A stretch of DNA of 64,000 nucleotides from Nonlabens spongiae (GCF_002117125.1 NZ_CP019344.1:2694501-2758500), one strand, 5' to 3'. Positions 52,285 through 62,717 are shown, counted from the first letter of the stretch. Translations and numbers: made by a program. The notes: generated by a model not told the origin, from the sequence alone.

Positions 52285-55191
52285 ATGAACAACAAAATCA
52301 AAACAGTTATTCTGTTATTCTTGTTACCACTGTTTGCCTTTGCGCAGAGTGTTGTGACTGGTGTCGTGACTGACAAGGACAACCTCCCTGTTCTGGGCGC
52401 GACGGTGTTAGTTAAAGGTACGCAAAACGCTACCTCGACTGACTTTGATGGTAAGTACACCTTGTCTAATGTGCCGGAAGATGCGGTCATTGTTATTTCC
52501 TATATAGGTTATGCTACACAGGAAATTCCTGTAAATGGTCAATCGACCATCAATGTAACTCTGGCAGATGATACTTCTGAGCTTGATACCATCGTTCTGA
52601 TAGGTTATGGTAGTACAACTAAGGAGAATGTGACTGCTGCGCAGACTACCGTGGATGAGGAAGAGTTCAACAAGGGGGCTATCGTTTCTCCAGGTCAGCT
52701 TTTAGCTGGTAAAGCCGCTGGTGTGCAGGTAACTGCTGCAACCGGTAGTCCAGGTGAAGGTCCCAGGATCCGAGTGCGTGCAGGTTCTACTTTGAGTGCT
52801 AGTCAAGATCCACTTTATGTGGTTGACGGTATTCCGCTAGATGCCGCAAATGCAAACCTGAACTCTATAAACCCTGCTGATATCGCTGATATTACCATTT
52901 TGAAAGATGCCAGTGCTACTGCTATTTACGGTAACAGAGGTTCTAATGGGGTGATTTTAATTACTACTAAAAAGGGTAAGATGAGTAGTGATCTTAAAAT
53001 TAGTTTCAGTACTCAGCTTGCGATCAATGAAAATACGGATGAGATAGATGTTTTAACTGGTGATCAGTTTAGAGGCATATTAAATGAATTTGGAACTCCT
53101 GAAGAAATTGCCTTGCTAGGAAACTTTAATACTGATTGGCAAGATGAGATATATACAACTGGAATTCAAGGGATTCATAACCTTGTTGTTGAGAAGGGTT
53201 TTGAAAAGACAGCAGTGAGAGCATCATTAAACTATACTAACCAAAATGGTACTTTAGAGGGGACTGGTTATGAGCGAGCTACGCTAAATGCAAACATTAT
53301 TCAAAAACTATTGAATAATGATCTGAAGCTTACTCTAAATGTGCAAGGTGCTGCTGAGCAGCGTCGTTTTACTGATGGAGGAGCAATAGGTACTGCTTTG
53401 AGTTTTGATCCGACTCAACCCGTTTTTGATCCAAATGGTCCCAATGGATATTTTGAATATCTTCAAAATAATGGTAATGTGGATGAATTAGCTCCACGCA
53501 ACCCAGTCGGTCTGATTAACAGTTTGACATCGGAGAATGACAACAATCAAATTCGCGCAACTTTAATTGCAGACTATAAGGTTCCTGGAATCGATGGGTT
53601 GAAGTTTGTAGGAACTGCGGGTATTGATTATAATGAATTTGATGAATTTTCTAGAAGAGATCCTAATTCAGGTGTAGGTCTAACTACAGGCGCTTTAAGA
53701 AGTAACGGTGATGGATATAGAGTAAACCAATTACTTAGAGGCCGTTTTGATTATAACAAGGAATTAGAGAGCATTTCAACTGTCATGGATTTAACTGTGG
53801 GTAGTGCATTTCAAAATTTCCAAAGAGAGTCTGTATTTAGAGGACAAGATGATAATGGTATAGCCATAGCTGATCAGATAGGTTTTAATAATAATCGTCT
53901 AATATCTTTCTTCGGTAGAGCTTCTTTTGATATTAATGATTTATTTGTACTGTCAGGTAGTATCAATCGAGAAGGAACTTCTAGGTTTTCACCTGATCAG
54001 CGTTGGGGTACTTTCTGGGGTGCCAACGGAGCTATCAAGCTTACAAATCTGGACTTTGTTCAGAATAGCGGTTTCTTGTCTCAGTTGAAATTAAGAGGAG
54101 GTTATGGTGTAACTGGTCAGCAAGAAATAGGACAAGATTTCTTATTTGTTCAAGGTAGAGTAGTACCAAGTAATGCGCAAGCTCAAGTTCAATTGGGAAG
54201 TCAATTTTACAATACTTTGCGTCCATCTTTAGCATTAGACCTCAAATGGGAGGAGACTTACCAGTGGAATGCGGGAGTTGATTTTGGTTTCTTTGAAGAT
54301 CGTCTAACAATATCTGTAGATGGGTACACCCGTGATACAGAAGACTTATTTCAAGACGGTCCTTTGCCTGTGGGGTCATTAGGGAACCGTTCTTTACAGA
54401 ATGTAGGAGCTACGCGTAGTCGTGGTATAGAGGTAGGGGCTGGTTTAGACCTTTTTAGAGGGGATGATTTCAATTGGAACATCGGTGGAAATGTTACTTT
54501 TCAGGAAATTGAGATTACTGATTTGACTCTAGGGGATGACGATCAACCTACGCCTATCAACACAGTAAGTGGAGGTGGATTCAATAATTTCATAGGAGAA
54601 TGGGCAGTAGGTGCAGATCCAACAGTTTTCGTAGTATATCGTCAAGTTTATGATGCGAGTGGAAACCCTTTGGACGGAGTTTTCGTAGATAGAAATGGAG
54701 ACAACGTTATTAACAGTGATGATAGGTACCGTTATAAAAAAGGAAATCCCGATGCTTATTTTGGATTTACTTCCAATCTCACTTACAAAAACTTTGATAT
54801 GAGTTTCACGTTCAGAGGTCAAGTAGGAGGCTATAATTATAACAATGTTAGAGCAGGTCGAGAGAATATCGACTCTATCACTGAAACTACTACTCCTTTC
54901 TTGAATAATCCAACTAGTGGAATATTGCAGGATCGTTTTCAAAGTGCTCCATTACCATTGTTATTCTCAAGCCACTACATAGAAAGTTCAGATTTTGTCA
55001 GATTGGATAACCTCTCGTTAGGATACAGGTTTAATACCGACAAAGTAGGTATAAGAGCCTCGGTAACAGGTACTAACCTGTTTGTGATTACTGACTACTC
55101 AGGTCTTGATCCTGAAATTGCTGGAGGTATCGATGGAGCGATTTATCCTCGCTCAAGAGGAATTATACTTGGTCTTAATTTTGATTTTTAA
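52285..55191 (+). CDS. SusC-type TonB-dependent outer-membrane transporter
   Basis: This 968-residue protein imports oligosaccharides across the outer membrane with the SusD lid. The signal peptide MNNKIKTVILLFLLPLFAFA is cut before QSVV. A carboxypeptidase-like regulatory domain follows (residues about 22-105: VTGVVTDKDNLPVLGATVLV, FDGKYTLSNVPE). The plug domain has LLAGKAAGVQVTAATGSPGE and IRVRAGSTLS, then GNRGSNGVILITTK near residue 218, then the 22-strand barrel ending GIILGLNFDF. The start is the ATG at 52285. susD follows 11 bases after. Neighbouring alpha-glucan enzymes point to maltodextrin or starch fragments. Confidence 0.94.
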   Translation: MNNKIKTVILLFLLPLFAFAQSVVTGVVTDKDNLPVLGATVLVKGTQNATSTDFDGKYTLSNVPEDAVIVISYIGYATQEIPVNGQSTINVTLADDTSELDTIVLIGYGSTTKENVTAAQTTVDEEEFNKGAIVSPGQLLAGKAAGVQVTAATGSPGEGPRIRVRAGSTLSASQDPLYVVDGIPLDAANANLNSINPADIADITILKDASATAIYGNRGSNGVILITTKKGKMSSDLKISFSTQLAINENTDEIDVLTGDQFRGILNEFGTPEEIALLGNFNTDWQDEIYTTGIQGIHNLVVEKGFEKTAVRASLNYTNQNGTLEGTGYERATLNANIIQKLLNNDLKLTLNVQGAAEQRRFTDGGAIGTALSFDPTQPVFDPNGPNGYFEYLQNNGNVDELAPRNPVGLINSLTSENDNNQIRATLIADYKVPGIDGLKFVGTAGIDYNEFDEFSRRDPNSGVGLTTGALRSNGDGYRVNQLLRGRFDYNKELESISTVMDLTVGSAFQNFQRESVFRGQDDNGIAIADQIGFNNNRLISFFGRASFDINDLFVLSGSINREGTSRFSPDQRWGTFWGANGAIKLTNLDFVQNSGFLSQLKLRGGYGVTGQQEIGQDFLFVQGRVVPSNAQAQVQLGSQFYNTLRPSLALDLKWEETYQWNAGVDFGFFEDRLTISVDGYTRDTEDLFQDGPLPVGSLGNRSLQNVGATRSRGIEVGAGLDLFRGDDFNWNIGGNVTFQEIEITDLTLGDDDQPTPINTVSGGGFNNFIGEWAVGADPTVFVVYRQVYDASGNPLDGVFVDRNGDNVINSDDRYRYKKGNPDAYFGFTSNLTYKNFDMSFTFRGQVGGYNYNNVRAGRENIDSITETTTPFLNNPTSGILQDRFQSAPLPLLFSSHYIESSDFVRLDNLSLGYRFNTDKVGIRASVTGTNLFVITDYSGLDPEIAGGIDGAIYPRSRGIILGLNFDF

Positions 55192-55202
55192 AAAAAGCAA
55201 AC

Positions 55203-56792
55203 ATGAAAATTTATAAAACATTCATTCTTCTGTTTTGTTCTGCGACTTTATTTACGGCCTGTAATGATGCCTTAGATTTAGAGCAGCAAGGAAGGGAAAG
55301 CGTTGGTCAACTTGAAACTCTTGAAGACTTTGAAGGAAGGTGGGCAAAGCTATACGCTGGTCTGATTGTAGGAGGTCAGGATGGTGGTGACGGAAATGCT
55401 GATATTCAAGGAATTGATGGTGGATTCTCAAATTACGGAAGATTATTCTGGAAATTACAAGAGTTAACGACTGATGAGGCTATCATCGGTTGGAATGATG
55501 GTACAATCAAAGATTTGCACTGGCAAACTTGGACTCCTGAAAATGAGTTCATCGCTGCGATGTTCGCTCGTATAGGTTATCAAATCACCCTATGTAATTC
55601 AGTAGTTCGTGATTTTACAGATGGTGCTATTTCTGGAGCTCAATTATCTGCTTCGGAAGCTGAGCGCGTAAGAAGCTTTGTGACTGATGCAAGATTTTTA
55701 AGAGCGTACAGTTATTACCACGGACTTGATCTTTATGGAAGTTTTCCATTCACTACGGAAAATACAGCTGCTGATGGATCTGAACTTCCTGCCTTTATCA
55801 CTAAAGAAGATTTATTCAATTACATTGAGTCTGAATTGATAGCTATTATAGGAGACCTTCCGTCAGGGCAGGCAGTGGAATATGGACGTATTAGTCAAGG
55901 AGCGGCGCAAATGCTATTGGCAAAATTATATTTGAATTCAGAAGTTTATACTGGAGTAGATCGATATGCTGATGCATTGACTCAAATTAATGCCGTCATC
56001 GGTCAAGGATATGAAATAGCTGATGTTCCTTATTCCAATCTTTTCCTTGCCGATAATGATTCAAATGGTGCTCAGGAAGAATTTATCTGGACACTCAACT
56101 ACGATGGGGCAAATACGCAAACATATGGTGGGACTACTTTCCTAAGTCATGCCGCTGTAGGAGGGACTATGGATCCATCTAACTATGGTTTGGACTCAGG
56201 ATGGGGTGGAATACGTGTGACTCCTGAATTTGTTGAATTGTTTGATGGTGAAGAAAATTCGGCTGATGGTAGAGAGAATTTTTACACTGACTCGCAAAAT
56301 AAAAGTATTGCTGATGTGGGACGTTTTCAAGACGGTTTTGCCGTTGTGAAATTTCAAAACATCACTAGTAATGGTCTTCCTGGATTCAATCTGGAATTTG
56401 TTGATACTGATATGCCAGTGTTCAGATTGGCAGATGCTTATTTGATGTATGCAGAGGCAGTTTTACGAGGCGGCGGTGGTAGTCGTGCCACAGCAGTAGG
56501 ATACATTAATGAATTGCGTGAGCGTGCTCATGGAGGTGCAACTTTTGCCAACATATCAGACTCAGACTTAACTCTTGAATTCATACTGGATGAAAGAGCA
56601 CGTGAATTGCACTGGGAGGGTCACAGACGTCAAGACCTAATACGTTTCAACCAATTTTCTACTAATGGAATCTGGGAATGGAAAGGAAATGTCCAGAGTG
56701 GAATTACTACTCCTGCATTTAGAAACCTTTTCCCTATCCCTCTTTCAGAATTAAACTTAAACTCAAATCTCGTCCAGAACCCTGGATATTAA
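55203..56792 (+). CDS. SusD-type glycan-binding lipoprotein
   Basis: This 529-residue outer-membrane lipoprotein binds glycan and caps the SusC barrel. The leader MKIYKTFILLFCSATLFTAC places the lipidated Cys at residue 20. TPR-like helices follow (VRSFVTDARFLRAYSYYHG near residue 157; YGRISQGAAQMLLAKLYLNS near residue 223). The C-terminal RagB/SusD signature includes FRLADAYLMYAEAVLRGGGG, INELRERAHGG and LDERARELHWEGHRRQDLIR. It sits between susC and susE in the standard order. No departures from the family were seen. Confidence 0.94.
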   Translation: MKIYKTFILLFCSATLFTACNDALDLEQQGRESVGQLETLEDFEGRWAKLYAGLIVGGQDGGDGNADIQGIDGGFSNYGRLFWKLQELTTDEAIIGWNDGTIKDLHWQTWTPENEFIAAMFARIGYQITLCNSVVRDFTDGAISGAQLSASEAERVRSFVTDARFLRAYSYYHGLDLYGSFPFTTENTAADGSELPAFITKEDLFNYIESELIAIIGDLPSGQAVEYGRISQGAAQMLLAKLYLNSEVYTGVDRYADALTQINAVIGQGYEIADVPYSNLFLADNDSNGAQEEFIWTLNYDGANTQTYGGTTFLSHAAVGGTMDPSNYGLDSGWGGIRVTPEFVELFDGEENSADGRENFYTDSQNKSIADVGRFQDGFAVVKFQNITSNGLPGFNLEFVDTDMPVFRLADAYLMYAEAVLRGGGGSRATAVGYINELRERAHGGATFANISDSDLTLEFILDERARELHWEGHRRQDLIRFNQFSTNGIWEWKGNVQSGITTPAFRNLFPIPLSELNLNSNLVQNPGY

Positions 56793-56809
56793 TTTAATAA
56801 TAAGCAACA

Positions 56810-57913
56810 ATGAAAAAGTTTTCAATCCTTTTGATGGCATTACTTACAATTGCCACCATCTCGTGTGACGATAACGATGAAGAACTATTCATCGATGGAC
56901 CAGAATCTCAGCTGGCATTCACTTCAACTGCTGCCTCTTCTTATCTTTTAACTTTTGATACAAGAGCAAATACAGCAGAGCGATTTGTTTGGTCTACAGT
57001 AGATTTTGCTACTCCCATAGCAGTAAACTATGAGATTCAAGCTTCAGCTGATCCAGCAAATTTTGATAATGCTGTAGTTTTGACATCTACAAATGAAAAC
57101 AGTGCGGCTGTTACAGTAGAGAGGCTAAACGAGGTGGCGCTTACCCTAGGTTTAACACCTTTTTCTCAAGAAGCTGTAGCAGTTAGAGTTGTAGGTACCA
57201 CTGCTGACGTCACTATGGAACCTATGGTAAGTGATGTTTTAAATCTTTCAGTAACTCCATATACTACTGAGTCACCTAAATTATGGATACCAGGAAACTA
57301 TGCTTCAGCAAGTGGTTATGGTGCAGACTGGGATCCTGCGGACGAACAAACGCCATTTCTCGAAGCTGCTGATTTTGGTTCTACAGAATATGAAGGTTTC
57401 GTTTTCATGAATGTGGCAAGTCCTATGTTCAAATTCACTCCCGAAATGGATTGGGATGAAGCCTATGGAGATGCAGGTACAGGATTGTTATCAACCTCTG
57501 GTGGTGACTTAAGTGTTCCAGGCCCAGGATACTATTATATTACCGTAAATCTTGACCCAAATGGAGACGGTGATTTCTCTGATGCTATGTGGGAAGCTAG
57601 TGAACGCGTTTGGGGAATTATAGGTGCAGCAACCCTGCCTTCAAATCCTTCTGAATGGAATGATGAGCTTGATATGACATATGATGAAACTACAAAGTTG
57701 TGGACCGTAGAACTTGATATGCAAGCTGGTGAGTTTAAATTTAGAGCTCAAGACTGGGGAGGTACTACAGAACTTAGTTTGCAAGATGCCGCTACTAACA
57801 CATTGATATTAGGCGGTGGAGATAACATGAGTGTTGCTGCTGCTGGTAGATATCGTGCTGAACTTGATTTAAGCACTCCTAGACAATATACTTATCAACT
57901 TATCTCAATCTAG
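56810..57913 (+). CDS. SusE/SusF-type starch-binding lipoprotein
   Basis: This 367-residue lipoprotein probably binds alpha-glucan at the cell surface. The leader MKKFSILLMALLTIATISC lipidates Cys19. The N-terminal domain (SQLAFTSTAASSYLLTFDTR, then YEIQASADPANFDNAVVL) is the SusE/F immunoglobulin-like domain. Two carbohydrate-binding units follow: LWIPGNYASASGYGADWDPA near residue 161, and WTVELDMQAGEFKFRAQDWG near residue 301 with the aromatic platform. It lies 17 bases after susD and is followed by a terminator. Confidence 0.9.
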   Translation: MKKFSILLMALLTIATISCDDNDEELFIDGPESQLAFTSTAASSYLLTFDTRANTAERFVWSTVDFATPIAVNYEIQASADPANFDNAVVLTSTNENSAAVTVERLNEVALTLGLTPFSQEAVAVRVVGTTADVTMEPMVSDVLNLSVTPYTTESPKLWIPGNYASASGYGADWDPADEQTPFLEAADFGSTEYEGFVFMNVASPMFKFTPEMDWDEAYGDAGTGLLSTSGGDLSVPGPGYYYITVNLDPNGDGDFSDAMWEASERVWGIIGAATLPSNPSEWNDELDMTYDETTKLWTVELDMQAGEFKFRAQDWGGTTELSLQDAATNTLILGGGDNMSVAAAGRYRAELDLSTPRQYTYQLISI

Positions 57914-57930
57914 TAAAATTTCAAATAATT

Positions 57931-57960
57931 AAAGGGCTGCATCTTGCGGCCCTTTTTTTT
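57931..57960 (+). terminator. Intrinsic terminator after susE
   Basis: Ten-base stem AAAGGGCTGC/GCGGCCCTTT with a five-base loop and a T run, 17 bases after the susE stop and 15 bases before the next ATG. It may act as an attenuator that lowers expression of the downstream amylase. Confidence 0.85.
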
Positions 57961-57975
57961 CTCAAAATTGAAACT

Positions 57976-60750
57976 ATGAAAAAGTATTTACTTTTAATAA
58001 TAGCTGTTTTAGTTACCGCTTTCGCGAAAGCGCAAGTAGTTATGCAGCCTGCTACAGCAAATCAAACGGATACCGTAACTCTGGTTTTTGATTCCACAGG
58101 AACCGAACTGGAAAACGAATCTGGAACACTATACGCCTACACCGGTGTCACTGTAAATGGACAGCGCTGGCAAAACATTATTGTACCTAGCTTTAATCAA
58201 AATAGCGGAGCACCACAATGGACTAATGTGGGAGGCAACATTTATGAATTAGACCTTAATACGAGTATCGAGGATTTTTATGGCGTCGCTCCCGGTGATG
58301 TGATTTCTGAAATATGTCTTGTAGTAAGAAACTCAGCTGCAAATGCTCAGACGAGACCGGATATCTTCATACCTGTTTTTGCTCCCGGTTTAAATGTAGC
58401 GATTACGAACCCTATAAGCAGTCAAATATTTAGTGTAGGTCAAAGCACAACGATTAGTGCAGATTGCTCGGTTAATGCAGCATTAGATATAAGTGTTAAC
58501 GGTAGTTCTATTGCAACAGCAAATTCTAACAGCATAAGTTCAAATTACACCTTTACGGCAACTGGTAACTACACCATTTCTGTAACCGCAGACGATGGTA
58601 ATAATACCGCTAGTGATGAGGTGAGTGTGTTTGTGCCTGGTAGTACTCAAAATGTGCCGCAACCATCTGGATTGAAAAACGGTGTTAATGAAAACGCTGA
58701 CGGTAGTGTGACATTTTTACTCAGTGCACCACTAAAAGATGATGTGATGCTTATAGGTAGTTTTTCAAACTGGGAACTTCTTGAAGAGTATCAAATGAAC
58801 AAAGACGGGAATGATTTCTGGATCACCGTTCCTGCATCAGAATTTACTCCCAATACTGAATTTATGTATCAGTATCTGGTTGACTTTGATATTCTCGTCG
58901 CTGATCCTTATAGTGAATTGATCCGGGATCCAGGTAGTGATCCTTTCATTAAACCGGGCAATTTTCCTAATCTACCTCCTTACCCAGCTGAAGATACCAC
59001 AGGTGATGTGACTCTTTACACGTATCAAAAAACACCTTACAACTGGACTACAAACAACTTTGTGAGACCTGATAAGGAAAACCTAGTGATCTATGAGATC
59101 TTAGCTCGTGATTTTTCAGAAGAAGACAGCTTCCAGGCTATCATCGATCGCATCGATTATCTAGATGATCTTGGAATTAATGTTCTACAGTTCATGCCGG
59201 TCAATGAATTTGAGGGAACTGATAGCTGGGGGTACAACCCTAAGTTCCATGGAGCTCTTGATAAAGCTTATGGAACGCCTGAGAAGTTTAAAGAATTAGT
59301 GGACTTGTGCCACTCAAGAGGTATTGCCGTAGTGATCGACGTTGTTTATAACCATGCTTTTAGCCAGAGCCCATTGTGCCAGATGTGGTGGGATCCTAAT
59401 GCCGGTACTTTCGGTCAACCTTCTGCTGAAAACCCTTATATGAATCAAACACCTACACACGATTTCAACGTAGGTTATGACATGAACCATGAAAGTCAGT
59501 TGACGCGTGACTATGTGAAGCAAACATTGGATTATTTTATCGAGGAATACAGGGTTGACGGTTTTAGATTTGACCTCTCAAAAGGGTTTACACAAAATGT
59601 AACCGTAGGTGATGTAGGTGCTTGGAATGCATATGATCAGTCGCGTGTTGATATTCTAAATGATTATAAGAATACCATATGGAACGAGCATGGGAATGAT
59701 ATCTACATGATACTTGAACACTTAGGTGGACAATCTGAAGAGAGTGCCTTGGCAAACTCTGGCTTCATGCTTTGGGGAAAAATGACTGATCAATTCAATG
59801 AAGCCTCTATGGGTCAGTCTGGAAATTCTGATGTTTTTAGATCCTATTTCACCTCTAGAAACTTTCAGGACCAGCATCTCGTTGCCTATGCAGAAAGTCA
59901 TGATGAAGAACGTCTGATGCGCAAGAATCTGGATTTTGGTAGTACCGCAAATGGATCTCATAATGTTAGAGATCTGGGAGTGGCACTAGACCGCCAGGAA
60001 GCGATTGCGGCAATTCTTTATGCGATACCTGGGCCAAAAATGTTATGGCAGTTTGGAGAGATAGGTTATGACATAAGCATAAATGCAAGTGCTTCAAATC
60101 CATCATGCACTACCTGTCGTACAGATCGCAAGCCGGTCCCATGGACACTAGGTTATCAAAACGATCAAGATAGAATGCGCCTGTATCGAGTAACGGCAAA
60201 CATGATTAGACTCAAAACTGAGTTTCCAGAAACCTTCAACAATACTAACAACAACCTCGATGTAGGTGGATTGTTGAAAAGAGTAAATCTATTCGGTCCT
60301 AATTTTGACGCAGTAGTAATGGCAAACTTTGAAGTTTTCCCACGTGGTATTAATGCAAACTTCTCACGCACGGGAACATGGTATGATTATACAAATAACA
60401 ACGCTACGATTAACGTAACTGGAGGAAATCAGAATCAATCGATAGCACTTGCTCCTGGAGAGTATAGAGTCTTTACGTCTCAGCCTTTAAACGCTCCTTT
60501 GAGCAATGGATCTATTGACCAGATAGATACTGAGGCTATCACAATCTACCCTAATCCTGCAACTTCTGAATTTAGAATCAGCAGCGATGAGATAAGTGAT
60601 GTGAGAATTTTCAATTTACGCGGTCAGCAAGTCAAGAGGTATGAAACATTTTCAAGCAGCTATGATGTGAGTGAGCTACCTAGCGGTATTTACATTGTTG
60701 AAATAGAGGCTAACAACATGATTACCTCTCAAAAACTGGTGGTGGAGTAG
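57976..60750 (+). CDS. T9SS-exported GH13 alpha-amylase with E-set and sorting domains
   Basis: This 924-residue secreted or surface enzyme starts with MKKYLLLIIAVLVTAFAKA, whose last five residues come from the palindromic repeat, with cleavage expected at AKA before QVVMQ. An N-terminal domain and an Ig-like unit precede a CBM48/E-set domain (VTFLLSAPLKDDVMLIGSFS near residue 240). The GH13 barrel shows DVVYNHAF (region I), GFRFDLSKGF (nucleophile Asp), IYMILEHLGG (acid/base Glu) and AESHDEERL. A type A sorting domain ends the protein (ITIYPNPATSEFRI). It is the likely starch-attacking enzyme of the locus. Confidence 0.92.
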   Translation: MKKYLLLIIAVLVTAFAKAQVVMQPATANQTDTVTLVFDSTGTELENESGTLYAYTGVTVNGQRWQNIIVPSFNQNSGAPQWTNVGGNIYELDLNTSIEDFYGVAPGDVISEICLVVRNSAANAQTRPDIFIPVFAPGLNVAITNPISSQIFSVGQSTTISADCSVNAALDISVNGSSIATANSNSISSNYTFTATGNYTISVTADDGNNTASDEVSVFVPGSTQNVPQPSGLKNGVNENADGSVTFLLSAPLKDDVMLIGSFSNWELLEEYQMNKDGNDFWITVPASEFTPNTEFMYQYLVDFDILVADPYSELIRDPGSDPFIKPGNFPNLPPYPAEDTTGDVTLYTYQKTPYNWTTNNFVRPDKENLVIYEILARDFSEEDSFQAIIDRIDYLDDLGINVLQFMPVNEFEGTDSWGYNPKFHGALDKAYGTPEKFKELVDLCHSRGIAVVIDVVYNHAFSQSPLCQMWWDPNAGTFGQPSAENPYMNQTPTHDFNVGYDMNHESQLTRDYVKQTLDYFIEEYRVDGFRFDLSKGFTQNVTVGDVGAWNAYDQSRVDILNDYKNTIWNEHGNDIYMILEHLGGQSEESALANSGFMLWGKMTDQFNEASMGQSGNSDVFRSYFTSRNFQDQHLVAYAESHDEERLMRKNLDFGSTANGSHNVRDLGVALDRQEAIAAILYAIPGPKMLWQFGEIGYDISINASASNPSCTTCRTDRKPVPWTLGYQNDQDRMRLYRVTANMIRLKTEFPETFNNTNNNLDVGGLLKRVNLFGPNFDAVVMANFEVFPRGINANFSRTGTWYDYTNNNATINVTGGNQNQSIALAPGEYRVFTSQPLNAPLSNGSIDQIDTEAITIYPNPATSEFRISSDEISDVRIFNLRGQQVKRYETFSSSYDVSELPSGIYIVEIEANNMITSQKLVVE
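58017..58032. repeat. 16-bp palindrome (copy 16)
   Basis: Perfect copy encoding residues 15-19 (AFAKA) of the amylase signal peptide, at the cleavage site. Confidence 0.9.
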
Positions 60751-60774
60751 GAAGATTGACCTATTAGCCAAACG

Positions 60775-60807
60775 AACCGCAGGTGATGCTATCGCTTGCG
60801 GTTTTTT
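60775..60807 (+). terminator. Intrinsic terminator after the amylase gene
   Basis: Thirteen-base stem AACCGCAGGTGAT/ATCGCTTGCGGTT with G-T pairs and a three-base loop, followed by a T run. Confidence 0.8.
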
Positions 60808-60897
60808 ATTTTAAAAGTTTACTTTTATACTAGTTTAACGTGTTACATGTACCTACTGTGTTTGTCTCACAGAAAATATTATTTTTTTTTCATAAAA

Positions 60898-61410
60898 ATG
60901 ATTACTCCAAATCTTTTGAAGAGACTTACTGTTTTTCTAGGATTCTTTATGCTCTCTGGCTGCTTTGAGAAAGATAGAGGTAGGGGTATATCCATAAACA
61001 TTAATGACTCTAAGAAACGAGGTGTATTCATAACAGAATACGAGATAAAACAAAAATTGATCTTAGGTGATTCTATCAGAATATCACCTAGCGAAGTCTG
61101 GCTTGAAAAAGTATGGAGGTATGACCCAGAGGATCCTAGTAATTCAATATCCAAGAACAATAATACTTATCAGGTTGTATTGACAGCTGAGAAGGAAACA
61201 CCTTTTAGCGTTTCTGGTTTATCTTTCAAGTATACCATAGGCGTTAATAGCAACCAATACTTGAGGAAATGTGGTGAAACCTGTTTAATTGGTGACCTAG
61301 CTGAAAAGCCGGGAGATACTCTCCTATATAAATTGAAGAAAGGAGCCTATCCAAATGGAGATTATAAGAAGGAAGATATTTTTGCTGAATTGATGTTGAT
61401 TAAGAAATAG
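60898..61410 (+). CDS. Hypothetical lipoprotein
   Basis: This 170-residue protein is taken to start at ATG 60898 (MITPNLLKRLTVFLGFFMLSGC) because this places a normal lipoprotein leader with the lipidated Cys at residue 22 (LSGC). A longer frame from 60796 would add a non-conventional 34 residues. The rest is mainly beta-rich, with a Cys pair in RKCGETCLIGD. I do not recognise the family. It stands alone downstream of the amylase terminator and is A/T-rich compared with the maltose locus, so it may be a later arrival. Confidence 0.6.
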   Translation: MITPNLLKRLTVFLGFFMLSGCFEKDRGRGISININDSKKRGVFITEYEIKQKLILGDSIRISPSEVWLEKVWRYDPEDPSNSISKNNNTYQVVLTAEKETPFSVSGLSFKYTIGVNSNQYLRKCGETCLIGDLAEKPGDTLLYKLKKGAYPNGDYKKEDIFAELMLIKK

Positions 61411-61525
61411 TAATTGGTACCTCATAATCTATTTTTCAGCATGTCGATTATAATTAGAGGCTTAAAGGAGGTCAAATAAAAAAGACGGGATCGACCCGCC
61501 TTATATATTATCAATGGCCATGAAG

Positions 61526-62632
61526 CTATTTCTTAGTTTTTTTTTCGTACGATTTTAGATCAGTAGCAATAGGCTCGATTTCTTTGACCAAGTATATAAA
61601 TACAGGGAAGTGGTCGCTGAATCCTCCTTGAAAATTACTACCTACAAAACTTCTGTAGGGATAACCTTTCCACTGTCCTCTTTTTACAGACATGAAACTA
61701 GGATTGTAAATATGCGCTTGCCAGTACTGGTACCCGTCTTGTTTAGCTTCGTGTAGAAAAGGATAAGTTACCATGATTTGATCAAAAAGGCTCAAACCGT
61801 CTCTATAAGCCGTGGTATTAAGGCCACCCTTAAACATGTTGTAGTAAGGATTGTAGATTTTTTGAGGCTTCATATCATCTCGCTCGTTGCGAGCTGCTAG
61901 AGTTTTTACGACGCTTTCATTAATGGGGTCGTCATTCAGGTCACCCATGGTTACGATTTTTGACATTGCGTTGATACTGTGCAAGCTGTCTATGATTTTC
62001 ATATTTAATTCAGCAGCTGCAACACGCTTTCTGCGGCTACGCTCTTCACCACCTCTTCTGGAAGGCCAGTGATTTACGATAAAATGCATAGGATCACCAT
62101 CTAACTCGCCAGAAACAACCAGTTGATCTCTGGTAAAGATCCGATCTCCATCTAGTTCATCATAAATCAATAATCTCCTTGCCTGTTCATTAGTAACTTT
62201 AAAGTCTTCTTTCTTATACAAGAGACCTGTATCTATCCCTCTACGATCGGGTGAATCGTGATGTACAATACCGTAATCAAACTCACGCAGTAATGGATGG
62301 CTGGCAAGATCTTCTAGTACCTTTCTATTTTCGATCTCACATACACCTATTATGGAAGGAGCCGTTTGAGCACGGTCGTTACCTAACTTACGCAGCACGC
62401 GAGCCATGTTAGTTAATTTCTTCTGATAAATTTCCTCGCGCAGCCCCTCTGCCATTTCCATGATCGGGCTGGCCTCGTCGTTTATCGTAGTGTCGTCCTC
62501 GGTGTCAAATAAATTTTCAAGGTTATAAAACGCTACGGTTTTAACCTTATACTGTTTAGATGACTGTTGTGCCTGTAGGGTTTCCGCTTTCGCGAAAGCG
62601 AGACACAGCAAGGCAATGAGCCAATTTTTCAT
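61526..62632 (-). CDS. Secreted endonuclease/exonuclease/phosphatase (EEP)-fold protein
   Basis: This 368-residue exported protein has the EEP-fold motifs in order: AFYNLENLFDTEDD near residue 33, VCEIENRKVLEDL near residue 96 (metal-binding Glu), DRRGIDTGLLY near residue 130, VNHWPSRRGGEERSRRKR near residue 185, TMGDLNDDP near residue 223 and FSDHFPVFI near the end (catalytic His). The ATG at 62632 gives a leader MKNWLIALLCLAFAKAETLQA in which AFAKA at residues 12-16 comes from the palindromic repeat. A nuclease acting on extracellular DNA is the most likely role; phosphodiester specificity is not proven. It is divergent from a TonB receptor. Confidence 0.85.
   Translation of the reverse strand: MKNWLIALLCLAFAKAETLQAQQSSKQYKVKTVAFYNLENLFDTEDDTTINDEASPIMEMAEGLREEIYQKKLTNMARVLRKLGNDRAQTAPSIIGVCEIENRKVLEDLASHPLLREFDYGIVHHDSPDRRGIDTGLLYKKEDFKVTNEQARRLLIYDELDGDRIFTRDQLVVSGELDGDPMHFIVNHWPSRRGGEERSRRKRVAAAELNMKIIDSLHSINAMSKIVTMGDLNDDPINESVVKTLAARNERDDMKPQKIYNPYYNMFKGGLNTTAYRDGLSLFDQIMVTYPFLHEAKQDGYQYWQAHIYNPSFMSVKRGQWKGYPYRSFVGSNFQGGFSDHFPVFIYLVKEIEPIATDLKSYEKKTKK
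62585..62600. repeat. 16-bp palindrome (copy 17)
   Basis: Perfect copy in the signal-peptide codons of the EEP-fold protein. Confidence 0.9.
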
Positions 62633-62717
62633 AATATTACTTTTACTTTTCAGGTTATCTTTTTGTAAACATTTAACCAAATGCCGCGCCAAAGGTACGA
62701 GATCGAGTAATAAAGAT

